DNA from: Archilochus colubris | Taxonomy: Eukaryota > Chordata > Aves > Apodiformes > Trochilidae | DNA: 64,000 nucleotides | Assembly (NCBI GenBank): GCA_023079485.1 | Contig: CM041084.1 | Coordinates: forward strand, 129,406,792-129,470,791 | Direction of reading: 5' to 3' | In this document: in pieces, positions 39,336 through 48,753 of the stretch | Layout of the letters: each line of letters opens with the position of its first letter | How positions within the stretch are numbered: position 1 is the first letter of the stretch | Notes under the pieces: generated by a model | Database searches by the model: none | The model's input: the letters and a program-made list of their open reading frames with translations, nothing else | What the model was told of the DNA's origin: nothing | Made by a program: the position numbers and the translations under genes

Positions 39336-39436
39336 TCATAGAATCATAGAATTGGCTGGGTTGGAAGGGACCTCCAACCCTTGAACCACCGTTGCGGTTG
39401 CTAGACCATGGCACTAAGTGCCACATCCAGTCTCTT
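39336..39436 (-). mobile_element. Short CR1 LINE 3'-end fragment
   Basis: TCATAGAATCATAGAATTGG, then GGCTGGGTTGGAAGGGACCT and the GCACTAAGTGCCACATCCAG block. It is nearly identical to 14341-14460 but lacks about 18 bp after GGGACCT. It lies about 125 bp after an unclassified repeat that is also found next to the CR1 at 43663. Confidence 0.92.
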
Positions 39437-42400
39437 TTTTTCTTTTTTGCTTCAAGTGTCTCAAGGAGAGATAAATTAATCTTCAGTTCTCAGTTGCAAA
39501 CTCTGCCCATGGTGGATTATGAAGCAACAGTGAGTGGTCCACATAAACTGGGAGAGTATTCACAGAATCTGTCTTGGGAAGCTTCAGGAAACAGGCTAGG
39601 TGTGGTGTGCCTTTCACTCCCTCCCTTTTGGCGATGCTGGGCAGTGAGCATGTGCCTGTGCTGTCAGTTTGGAACCTTTCCTCTTCAGACTAATGCTTCT
39701 ATTTCTTTAGTCACCGGACTCTGAAGCTTCTTCACATTTGGGCAGACTTCAGAGGCAAACTTTGTTCTTCTCATGGTAGAGCAGCTGGTGCAAACCAGGT
39801 GGAGACTGTAGAACTGTGAACGCTGAAGGCACCAGTGTGACAGCTAAATCCTGCACAAGGAATATGAAGATAAAGAATCTGATGATGGGTGACTTCACAA
39901 GAAAAAGACAATGCTGGCATTTCATATTTAAGAAACTGAGACCTATGTTTAGGAGGCAGGAACCAGTAGCTGCTGAATCTGTACTATGATGCACAACTGC
40001 TGGGAGGCATAAAGGGCTGGAGTCCCGAGGGTCCTCTATGTTCAGAGCTGGGTCTTAATACTTACATTAGCTGCCCACAGTCTTTCCATTCAGATCTGTA
40101 CAACCTCAGCCAAACATCTAGGAGAGATTTCTCTCAAGCAAGAATGTGGCTTCTGGCATCAGATATTGCAACATCAAGCTATTTGGGGAGCCAGCAAGAG
40201 GTGAAAGTGGCAACTCAAGCATGGGAAGCAAATAGTGCATCTTCTGCTCTCCCTTGCAGAAACACCTTTGGGAGGTGCCGGGCACATTGCTGATATGCTT
40301 GCCTTCCATTTCTTTGCTTATTTGTTTTATCTCATTCATTGATCTAGCTGAGCATTAAGGTTTTCAGTTGTAAAATAAAAACATTTGGACACGTGAAGGG
40401 TAACATCCTCTTATGCTCCCCTAATCTTTTTTTAAGTAAAGGTAGGTATGATTCAAAGCTCTACCTTGCTCACTGAAGACTAGTCTCATGCTTTGTGGAT
40501 GCTGGCCAGGAAAAGGTCAGTTCATCCTTGCCAATATCCCTAGTGACAGGGCTGGGAAACAAAAGGTGAGGAGAGGTTGCTTGGCTGGAGCCTTCTGCAG
40601 AGCAGTCTTAGGTTGTACCTGAGGCAGACCATGTGGAGCAGACTGTGGTGCTGAGGTCAGTGTTAACAGGGTGATGAAAATTCCTGTGACACAGATATGT
40701 ATAGAAAAAACCAAATATCTCTATTATTCTTTTTAGAATAAAGGCTTTAAATTACCTTTTTACAAAGAGAACAGAGGGGAAAAAAACTGAAAAAAAAAGA
40801 GACAAAAACTGTTGAACCATGTAAGCGTGAAGCGTGTTCTCAGTGAGAGCAAATCTGCTGAGAATATTTCAAATCTGGGGATTTGCCTGAAGGAGCTAAG
40901 ATGTAGATGAATTTCCCAAGGCTTTGTTTTCCAGATACACAGAAACTTGAGAAGTGTCAGGGGAGAAGCACATTGGCACGTTCCAAACGTAGCTGAAATA
41001 GTCTTCAAATTTTCCAAGTCAGATGACTGACAGAACTGAACTAGGCTTTTTTGTCACAATTAAATACTAATGACCACAGTTTGGATCCAAGCAAGACCCT
41101 CTTTCCATTTCCTTTCAGGCAAATATCAAAGAGCTCATGCCCACTGCTGACTGCACCAGTTCCACTGAGAAAGTGACAACTGAACTGTGTTAGGTCATCG
41201 TTTTACATCCAAAACTGCAGTCCTGAAAATCCTTCCTTCCCAGTGCTTATTGCTACTGGTAATGCAGCTCAGCTTTGGGGTTATTATCATCCCAAAGGAA
41301 TACAGTTCTCAGACTCCATGTAAATAAAATCAAGGTAGTGGAGCTGATCAGGAGGGTCACTTCAAAAGCACAATCCCAAGGCCAGGTAATATGCTGATGT
41401 AAACATACTCACTGCAGGCTCCTCCAATACGTCATTGGGGTCTGCAGGTTTAGTCTGAGGCTGAGAAGACTGAGTTTGTTCAGCCTTGAGAAGAGAAGCC
41501 TTAGAGGAGACCTAATTACCATGTTCCAGTACTTAAAGGGCAGCTACAAAATAGATGGAGACTCCCTATTTACAAGGAGCTACATGGAAAAGACTAGGGG
41601 CAATGGGCACAAGTTGCTCCTGGTGAGATTCTGCTTGAACACAAGAGGAAGATTTTTCACTATGAGGACAGTCAGACACTGGAATGGTCTCCCAGGGGAA
41701 ATGGTGGATTCCTCCACTTCGGAAAGTTTTAAGTCTCAGCTCAACAGGGTGCTGAGACATATCAGATAAACAATAATATTAGAAAGGTTGGACCAGATGA
41801 TCCTTGAGATCCCTTCCAACCTGACATTCTATGATTCATTTAAGCTGCCTCAGACATCAAGTTTTAAGTAGAAGATGGATTGCTGAAATTCTACAATCTA
41901 TACTAAAAGTAAGTCACAATTAACTAATAATGTTTTTTTGCATTGCACTCCATGATTCTGAGATATGGTGATTTAATTAAGAAATACAATGGGCCCATAG
42001 GGCTTGCAAAAGCAAATGTCATCATGTGTCCCTCATAGTCAAGAGTCAGGTGGAGCAGGCACAGCAGTGACTAAGCAGGTCAACTCACAACAAAAGGCAG
42101 ATTCCTGCAGAGGCATCCCAGTAAAGCTTCATTGGTCATGCAATCAACACACCAGAAAGATCAGTATTTATCATCCTGTTGAGATGTCAGCCAAAATTAA
42201 ATGTTCATTTCATGTTCCATATGTGGTTCGGTTTCTTTATCTGCCAGATGGCCTTCATCACGGTGGAGTTCTGTTTTCGGATATCACTATTACTGCCCTG
42301 TAAACTTCTGGCTTAGTAAAGCATTTGACTTGTCTCCCTCCCCAGTTTCATACTGCACAAGAGCTTGTGCAGAGCCTTGTCTCTGAAGAAAAGCCAGCAT

Positions 42401-43344
42401 GGCAGTAAGGGCACTTGTGGGACAATCAGATCCCTAAACAAATGGTACTTCTTTTCTGCCTGTGGTTACAGAAGGCTCTTTCTAAAACAGTGGAAAGATC
42501 ATGCCATGTTCATCTCAGCTTTCTTCAAACTTCCAGTGAGAAAATGCTTGCCTTTGATTGCCAGCAATCAAACATCATGAGAACAGCTACCTTGCTGATG
42601 GGAGGGGGTGAAAAAAAAGCATGTTTGGAAGGGTTCCTCCTCTGCAACAATTTCAGTCTCTCATGGGTTTTCTCCATCTCAGGTTGTACTCAGATCATCT
42701 GGATAAATATCCAGAGAGGGAAGTACCCTTTATCAATCTGTTTAAATCCATTTTCAACTTATTCATTCTTTTAAACTGACAGTATTCTGCAGCTGTCCTT
42801 TTCCAGTGAGCATTATGTGCAAAACTATTTTTCTTTCTTTTAAACATATTCACCAACTGGCCACAGTTGATAGTTGGGGCAATAGCGGTTCTGTCATGAA
42901 AGGATCTCAGCTTTGCTCCCAGTTGCCTGTGAGGTTTTGCAAAGAAAGACAGATCATATCTATTGATTTTAAACTAACAAATTAAGACTTCAGAATTTTC
43001 CAATCCATTTGGAACAAAAAGGAATGGTCAAAAAGAATTTACATTTGAATCTGGCTCCAGGACCAGAGGGAGACCTTCCAGTTCAGGCAGAAGTTCCACC
43101 TTCAGCCTAATAGATGGTTGTGTCTTCAAATCCAAAGTGAGTCTATCACTCCATGGCAGTGCTCACTTCTAGTGCTCACTACTTTCACTCAGAGGAAGTG
43201 CTGACAGAACCATTGCCTTGGTCCCATATCTTCCTTTAGACCCTATTAAATATTTAATCATTGCTGTAGAAGTAGTAGCATCATAGAGGTTTCACTTCTG
43301 CCAAAGCTGACAATGCATCTAAGACATTGGTGCATCATGCCCTT
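39437..43344. other. Intergenic stretch containing one CR1 copy
   Basis: Apart from the CR1 at 41457-41838, no repeat or exon is recognised. Open frames of 100-120 codons at 39392 and 42415 lack any family signature. Confidence 0.5.
41457..41838 (+). mobile_element. CR1 LINE 3' fragment
   Basis: A sense CR1 copy. GTTCAGCCTTGAGAAGAGAAG marks the ORF2 end, followed by the 3' UTR, GGTTGGACCAGATGATCC, and the end CATTCTATGATTC. The 97-codon open frame at 41476 is repeat-derived. Confidence 0.92.
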
Positions 43345-43485
43345 GGAACAGAGTGCCACACATTCTCATCAGAATTAAGCTCCCTGTGGGGTATCACAGT
43401 GGTGAGACAGACAGCAGGGACAGACAGGAGACATTGTCCAAAGACATGGCTTCTTAAGAAGAAGCTTCCCACACTCAGCCAGTCA
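43345..43485 (+). repeat. Unclassified interspersed repeat, copy 2
   Basis: Partner of 39050-39211, in the same orientation about 4.3 kb away. Both copies are followed by a minus-strand CR1 tail within 125-180 bp, and both share a short ACATGCT-containing stretch in between. This hints that a larger unit may have been duplicated. Confidence 0.75.
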
Positions 43486-43662
43486 CTAGCAACGCAATAA
43501 TTTCACATGTTGCCACAGTTCAGGTAACCACAAGCCCAAAGGGGAGGATTGTCAAACATGCTACAGTTAGGATGGCTCCAGACTCAAACAAGCCCTGGTG
43601 AGCACCTGTACACATCCCATGTCTTTGCACAGCACTGGCACCTTTGTATATCCCTTAAATAA

Positions 43663-44375
43663 CATAGAATCATAGAATCAGCCAGGTTGGAAAGGACCTC
43701 TGAGATTATCAAGCCCAAGCCTTGGTCCACTCCCTCTGTGGTTCCCAGACCATGACAGTGAGTGCCACATCCAGTCTCTTCCTAAAAAGCTCCACAGACA
43801 GAGAATCCCCCACCTCCCTGGGCAGCCCATTCCAATGTCTGATCACCCCCTCTGTAAAAAAATTCTTCCTAATGTCCAACATAAACTTCCCCTAGAAGAA
43901 CTTAAGTCCATGCCCTCTTGTCTTACTGACAGCTGCCTGGGAGAAGAGACCGACCCCCCCTGACTACCCCCTCCTTTCAGGGAGTTGTAGAGAGTGATGA
44001 GGTCTCCCCTGAGCCTCCTCTTCTCCAGACTGAACACCCGCAGCTCCCTCAGCCCTTCCTCACAGGACTTGTGCTGGATCCCTTCACAGCCTTCTTGCTC
44101 TTCTCTGGACCTGCTCCAGCATCTCAATCTCCTTCCTGAACTGAGGGGCCCAGAACTGGACACAGGACTCAAGCTGTGGCCTCACCAGGGCTGAGTACAG
44201 GGGCAGAATCCCTTCCCTGGACCTGTTGGCCACACTGTTCCTGATCCAGGCCAGGATGCCATTGGCCTTCTTGGCTACCTGGGCACACTGCTGGCTCATG
44301 TTCAGCTTCCTTCAGTCCAGATTCCCAGGTCCCTTTCTGCCTGGCTGCTCTCAGCCACTCTGTGCCCAGCCTAAC
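43663..44375 (-). mobile_element. CR1 LINE 3' fragment, relatively young
   Basis: An antisense copy from the tail (CATAGAATCATAGAATCAGCC) to ORF2-derived sequence ending near CCACTCTGTGCCCAGCC. It is the best-preserved CR1 here: long minus-strand frames (43843-44387) still read like CR1 reverse-transcriptase C-terminus. The 5' end is truncated and it cannot mobilise. Confidence 0.94.
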
Positions 44376-44699
44376 ATGGTAGCACATGTATCAATACACC
44401 AGCCCCCATCTCTCTCACAGTCTCAGAGTCAGCAGGTATAACCAGTAGACCCAAAGTTAGTTGAGTTTTTGTAATATTGTCCTAAGGTGATAGGAGTCAC
44501 ATTTATTTCTCCACTCCAACAGGATATTGTTTCACTCTTCCTTCTCTTCCCATCTTAGCACTCCTTTTTCATCCGCCCCAGTCCAAAAAGTGTCAACAGA
44601 GTGCTGGGGATAAAGTGTTGTTTCATATTTTCCTGATTCATTATCAGTGCATCCCAAAATCTGCTCTTCTCTGACACATCACAAGCTCATTTTGTGGGG

Positions 44700-44724
44700 A
44701 AAAAAAAAAAAAAAAAAAAAAAAA
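44700..44724 (+). repeat. 25-base oligo(A) run
   Basis: An uninterrupted run of A. No convincing retrocopy or SINE body is seen directly upstream. Confidence 0.9.
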
Positions 44725-44973
44725 GACATATCTGCATCCCTTTGACATATCAAAGTGGACTTTTTGCCTTGGATTCCACCAGTGAAAGTGTGTTCACAGC
44801 AATTCATCCTGTATTAACCACTGGAAAAGGCAAAGGCACTAGCTCAGAACCAGACCTGCTTGTGTGTCTGTGGAGCAGAGTACACACCTTACAAAAACAT
44901 TTAGATGAATTTAGGATTACTATCTTGGGTGCTGGAAGCGTTTTAGTCTTATTAGCAAAACACTGGCTGAGCC

Positions 44974-44987
44974 AATTAGGCCTAATT
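44974..44987. promoter_or_regulatory. Palindromic homeodomain-type motif AATTAGGCCTAATT
   Basis: A perfect 14-bp palindrome formed by two inverted TAATT cores, about 1.9 kb upstream of the CpG island. The surrounding 44890-45065 is AT-rich and free of recognisable repeats, which would fit a conserved enhancer. Function is inference only. Confidence 0.35.
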
Positions 44988-47776
44988 ACAGGAGCAGTTA
45001 TATTAAACTAGGGGGAATTGTATCCTTATACTGCTATATTGCTTTGCTGTTTATCCCCACTATATATGCATAAACTTCATGGTGCCTTTTAATGAGAAAG
45101 TAGAGATTAGAAAAGTGACCAGTGATTTTTTTCAGGTTAAAGGTAAGAACAGAGAAGGATAAATACATGTCCCCAAATGAGTATGAAATTGCCTATAATG
45201 CTTTTCTTAGACAAGCAGCTTAGAAGGCAAGAACAATGTGTATAAGCTTGAAAGTCCTCTAACCATATCTCCACTTAGTTTCTTCCAAAGCAGCATTAGG
45301 GAAAAAATATCTAATTTAAGAATAAGGAAAAAAAGTAATCTTTTTTTTTTTTTTTACAAAGTTGCTCAAGATGTTTAAATATGTTTAATGCAAGATACCT
45401 CGAATAGCACAGAGCTGGTTGGAACACACAGACATCACTTGAGTGCATTTACCAGCTGCAGATCACTGCTCATTGCAACGTCACTGAGGCGTACGAGTTA
45501 TTTTTGCTCTCCTGACAGTGAGTGGGAAATTACAGTAGGAAAGTTTTGTGATTTATCCAAGACCTGGGAAATGGGGAGAGAAGAGAAGGGGCATCCAACT
45601 TAGAAATCCCAGCGTGGTGATTCCCAGTCCTGTGCCCTGGCATCCCTTCCCCCAGGCATTAAAAAAATAGAATTTTTCTACTAAATTCTACTAAACAGTA
45701 GAATTAGAACTGTGGAGTGACTGGTTTGCCAGCAGAACCCTGGGAGGATGAGGTTGTCCCAAACTAACCTAACAACTATGCTAGCACTGAGAAGCAGATC
45801 TGCCTCTCTGGAGGTGAAAACTCATAGCTACAGGGAAACGTACAGGTCACCACTGCATCTGCAGAGCCTACTCCCTGCTATGAGCCGTCTCCATCTCCTG
45901 TATACCCCTTCCCAGGAGGGGAAAAGCCAGAGCGACCAAAGGCAGTGGCTACAGCCTTTTCCCTGGCCAAGAGAGCAGCCTGGTGTGCATAATTCAGTGT
46001 GGATTCAACATCCTGTAAGATGCCACTGAACACACAGTGAAGCACACTGGGACCTACAGCCCAGACTCAGGGCATCTGTAGCAAAGGGAGGGACATGCTG
46101 TAGGACCCTAGGGGAAAAGGAGGAGGGAGGCACTCACCAGCAGGAGAGAAAAGCAAGAGCAAGCACCACCCAAGAAAAGGCAAGCTAGGGCAGCATCTGT
46201 ACCACCGCTGAAGCATGGATCTTCCGAAGCATCCCTGGGAGCTGAGGGTATTGTGAGCCCATTCACACTGCTGTAGAGGTGTCCCCAGAGATGTGGGGAG
46301 TCTGGCCACACAATGCACCAGTAATGATGGTATATGGTGGAGTAATCCCAACACCTTAGGTAGGAAAGCTGAGAAAGCTCTTGGAGATCTCTGCTGGAGA
46401 CCTCTGGTGGAGGATTCTGAGGAGACCCTGCCACTGGCATGCACCAGCACTTATTTGCCCCATCCCATGGGGCAGTTACTTGCATTCTTACAGGGCTGTC
46501 CTTTAATACTGAGGGATTTCTTGTAAATGGGGCTCATTTGCTACTGGAGTTGGGGTGTATAACTGCTCTCTCCCTCCAAGGGCTTGAGGAATAAGCCAAG
46601 GGTGATGCATAGGGTTGAAGTGCTCAAGGCTCTGACAGGGAGCAGCAAGCAAGCTTCATCCCCTCTGTGCCCCCCAATCCTTCAAATAATCAACAGCAGT
46701 TCGGTTCCAGGAGCTGCACTGCAGATGCGTGGGTTCAGCAGTGAGAGGTGGTCACAAGGCAGCCGGAAGGAGAGAAGGCAGGTTAGCCCGGTACGAAGCA
46801 CCTCTCCCGGAGCCTCTGTTCCCTGCACAGCCAGCTACCTGCTCAGGGGGGGGTCACCGCTTCCGTAGTTTCCCGGGGAGCTCGGCCTCATGCCGGGGGC
46901 TCAGCAAGAGAAGGGAGAATTCTTCACAACCACCTCCAGCGTGGGCAGAGGCTCTGCCACCGGTGACCGTACGATCAGACATTATTCCACACGCCAGCAG
47001 TAAGACTCTGCCTAGAGCGGCAGCGCAGGGTGGGGTCAGGCCCCGCCGTACCAGGTGCAGCCTCTCAGCTCCCCGGGCAGGGCCGGGTGGGGCTCCCAGC
47101 GGGTGGGCACCCTCACCGCGCAGCCCCGCGCTGCTGACACCCAATTGCTCTGGCGAGTGTCCCCGTCCTTCGTGTTCCCAGTCCCCGCAGTGACACCGCC
47201 CAGGCGCCACCGCCCAGGCGCCCAGCGCGGGGGGCTGCGGCGGGACCCGCTTGCGCCGGGGAGGGAGGAGGCACTCTCTGCCCCGGCACCTTCCCGGGGC
47301 CCTCCCCGGGCTCCCGCCGCGCCCGCCGGCAGGGTGAGGCGGCAAAAGGTGGGGGCGAGTGGGTGTGGGTGGGCGTCCCCCACTCGGGAGAGTGTCCGCT
47401 AGTGCCCAGAGAGAGCCACGGCGGGCGCGCCCCCTCGGGAAGTTGTGCGGGTCGGAGGCTGCGGGAGGCAGGATCTGGGGGGGAGGAAACCCGAGTTTGC
47501 GGCGCCGGTGCGCGGGGGCAGGAGCGAGAGCGAGCGGGGGGAGGCACCGCCGGCACACCAGCTCCTCCGGGCCGCCCCTCCTCAGGCGGGCACCGTGGCT
47601 GCCGGCTCCCAGCCGCCCACCCGCCCGCCGCCCGCCTCCCCGCCGACGTCCCGCGGCGTCAGCCCCGATCTCCTGGCGGGGTCGGGAGGGAGAGGGTGGG
47701 AGCGGCGGGGGCGGGCGGCAGCCGCGGGGGTCGTCGCCATGACGAGCGCGCGTGCCGCCGCCTCCCGCCGCTGAGC

Positions 47777-47808
47777 GGACAGCGCGCGGCCGCTGTCCCT
47801 TCAGCACC
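47777..47808. promoter_or_regulatory. Candidate REST/NRSF half-sites in the promoter
   Basis: GGACAGCGC (47777-47785) is the right half of the RE1 consensus. Its complement-like GCTGTCC lies at 47792-47798, and the left half TTCAGCACC lies at 47800-47808. Both halves match well but their order and orientation are not canonical. Known: REST silences many neuronal channel genes through RE1 elements, and rearranged half-site pairs have been reported from binding maps. Whether REST binds here is inference. Confidence 0.4.
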
Positions 47809-47852
47809 GAGCGGCCGGCGGGGCCGCCCCTCCCCCTCACCCCCCAACACCC

Positions 47853-47925
47853 TTCCGACACCGGCACCGGCACCCCCGACACCGGCACCCCCCCGGCACC
47901 GGCAGGCCCACCAGCACCGGCAGTG
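47853..47925 (+). repeat. GC-rich CACCGG minisatellite in the CpG island
   Basis: CACCGG-type units recur about eight times with short C-rich spacers. Slippage-prone sequence of this kind may vary between individuals and often causes gaps in assemblies. It probably lies in or beside the non-coding first exon. Confidence 0.6.
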
Positions 47926-48423
47926 AGGCGAGCCCTGGCGGCCCCCGCGGGCGGCGGCGATGGCGGGCCGGAGCCGGGGGCAGCAGGGCGCGCCAGCGGG
48001 GGGCTGCGGCCGCTGAGAGAGCAGGTAGGGCGGGAGGGGAACGGGGAGGAAACCCCGCGGCGGGGGCCCGGGATGAGGCGGAACGGGGTCCCGGGGGATG
48101 GCTCCGGGGGTCCTCGTCTAGCGGGACCGGGGCGCGGCGAGGTGTTGTGGGGGGGAAAGTCCGGTCCAAGGCGGTGGCACAAAGGCGGAGTGCGATGGGG
48201 ACTGGCGGGAGCGGGAGCCGCAGCGCAGGTGAAGGGTACGGGGAGGGACAGGAGCCTGCGGCGGGAACAAAGGAGCCGCCCTCGATGTCTTCAGTAGGAG
48301 GTGGGAGAAGGAAGGGGGGCAAGGCGCATAAGGAAGGAAAAGAAGGAAAGGGGGAAGAAGGAAATAAAAGAGAGAGAGGAAAAAGAGAAAGAAAGGAATG
48401 AGAGAAAGTGGGAGGGAGAGAGA

Positions 48424-48617
48424 AAAGGAAAGGAAAGGAAAGGAAAGGAAAGGAAAGGAAAGGAAAGGAAAGGAAAGGAAAGGAAAGGAAAGGAAAGGAA
48501 AGGAAAGGAAAGGAAAGGAAAGGAAAGGAAAGGAAAGGAAAGGAAAGGAAAGGAAAGGAAAGGAAAGGAAAGGAAAGGAAAGGAAAGGAAAGGAAAGGAA
48601 AGGAAAGGAAAGGAAAG
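48424..48617 (+). repeat. Perfect (AAAGG)n pentanucleotide microsatellite
   Basis: The unit AGGAA repeats without interruption for 194 bp, about 39 copies, inside a longer purine-only tract of about 48.30-48.66 kb. It lies in the presumed intron 1 of KCNS2, about 140 bp before the start codon. Long homopurine mirror repeats can form triplex (H-DNA). The exact copy number in the assembly may be unreliable. Open frames through this tract (repeating KERKG on one strand, FPFLS on the other) are artefacts. Confidence 0.97.
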
Positions 48618-48753
48618 AAGGAAGAGAGAAAAAGACAGAAAGAGAAAGAAGTATCAGTTGATGAACATGCTATAGATTTGCTCATTGTGCTGATTTTGTG
48701 TGCAATTGCATCCTATGTTTTCGTTCCCTATACACCTTTGGAAGGAGCTCACT

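Larger units (their letters stand above)
44376..46799. other. Upstream flank of the KCNS2 CpG island
   Basis: Contains the 25-A run, the homeodomain palindrome at 44974, and a T run near 45341-45356. The patch 45750-46520 is moderately GC-rich with overlapping chance frames on both strands. No exon is supported. Confidence 0.5.
47700..48024 (+). other. KCNS2: Candidate non-coding first exon of KCNS2 (3' end only)
   Basis: Known: mammalian KCNS2 has a non-coding first exon spliced to one coding exon. CAG|GTAGGG at 48024|48025 is a good donor at the edge of the CpG island. An alternative donor CAG|GTGAAG lies at 48228|48229. The transcription start cannot be seen and the left boundary given is arbitrary. 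Acceptor candidates lie just before the start codon, after the AG at 48744 or at 48747, behind a modest pyrimidine-rich stretch. The implied intron is about 0.5-0.7 kb. Confidence 0.35.
46800..48280 (+). promoter_or_regulatory. KCNS2: CpG island, presumed KCNS2 promoter and 5' UTR region
   Basis: Base composition changes abruptly from AT-rich intergenic DNA to very GC- and CpG-rich DNA, then returns to purine-rich sequence after about 48.3 kb. GC boxes are present (for example around 47705-47715) and no convincing TATA box is seen. It is the only CpG island in the window and lies immediately upstream of KCNS2, so it is inferred to be that gene's promoter. Boundaries were judged by eye. The long open frames on both strands here are a by-product of high GC and are not called as genes. 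Confidence 0.85.

Noticed and set aside
46854..48182. 442-codon open frame on the minus strand in the CpG island
   Set aside because: Very GC-rich DNA has few stop codons, and the peptide is low-complexity P/G/R/A with no domain. Other frames on both strands are equally open.
47837..48685. 282-codon minus-strand frame with repeating FPFLS and + strand frames with repeating KERKG
   Set aside because: Pure translation of the (AAAGG)n microsatellite; no stop codon can occur in these frames of the repeat.
48700..48753. Upstream in-frame ATG giving a 495-residue KCNS2
   Set aside because: The extra 18 residues do not belong to the Kv9.2 family. MTGQSL is the conserved start, and the upstream part is probably intron or 5' UTR.
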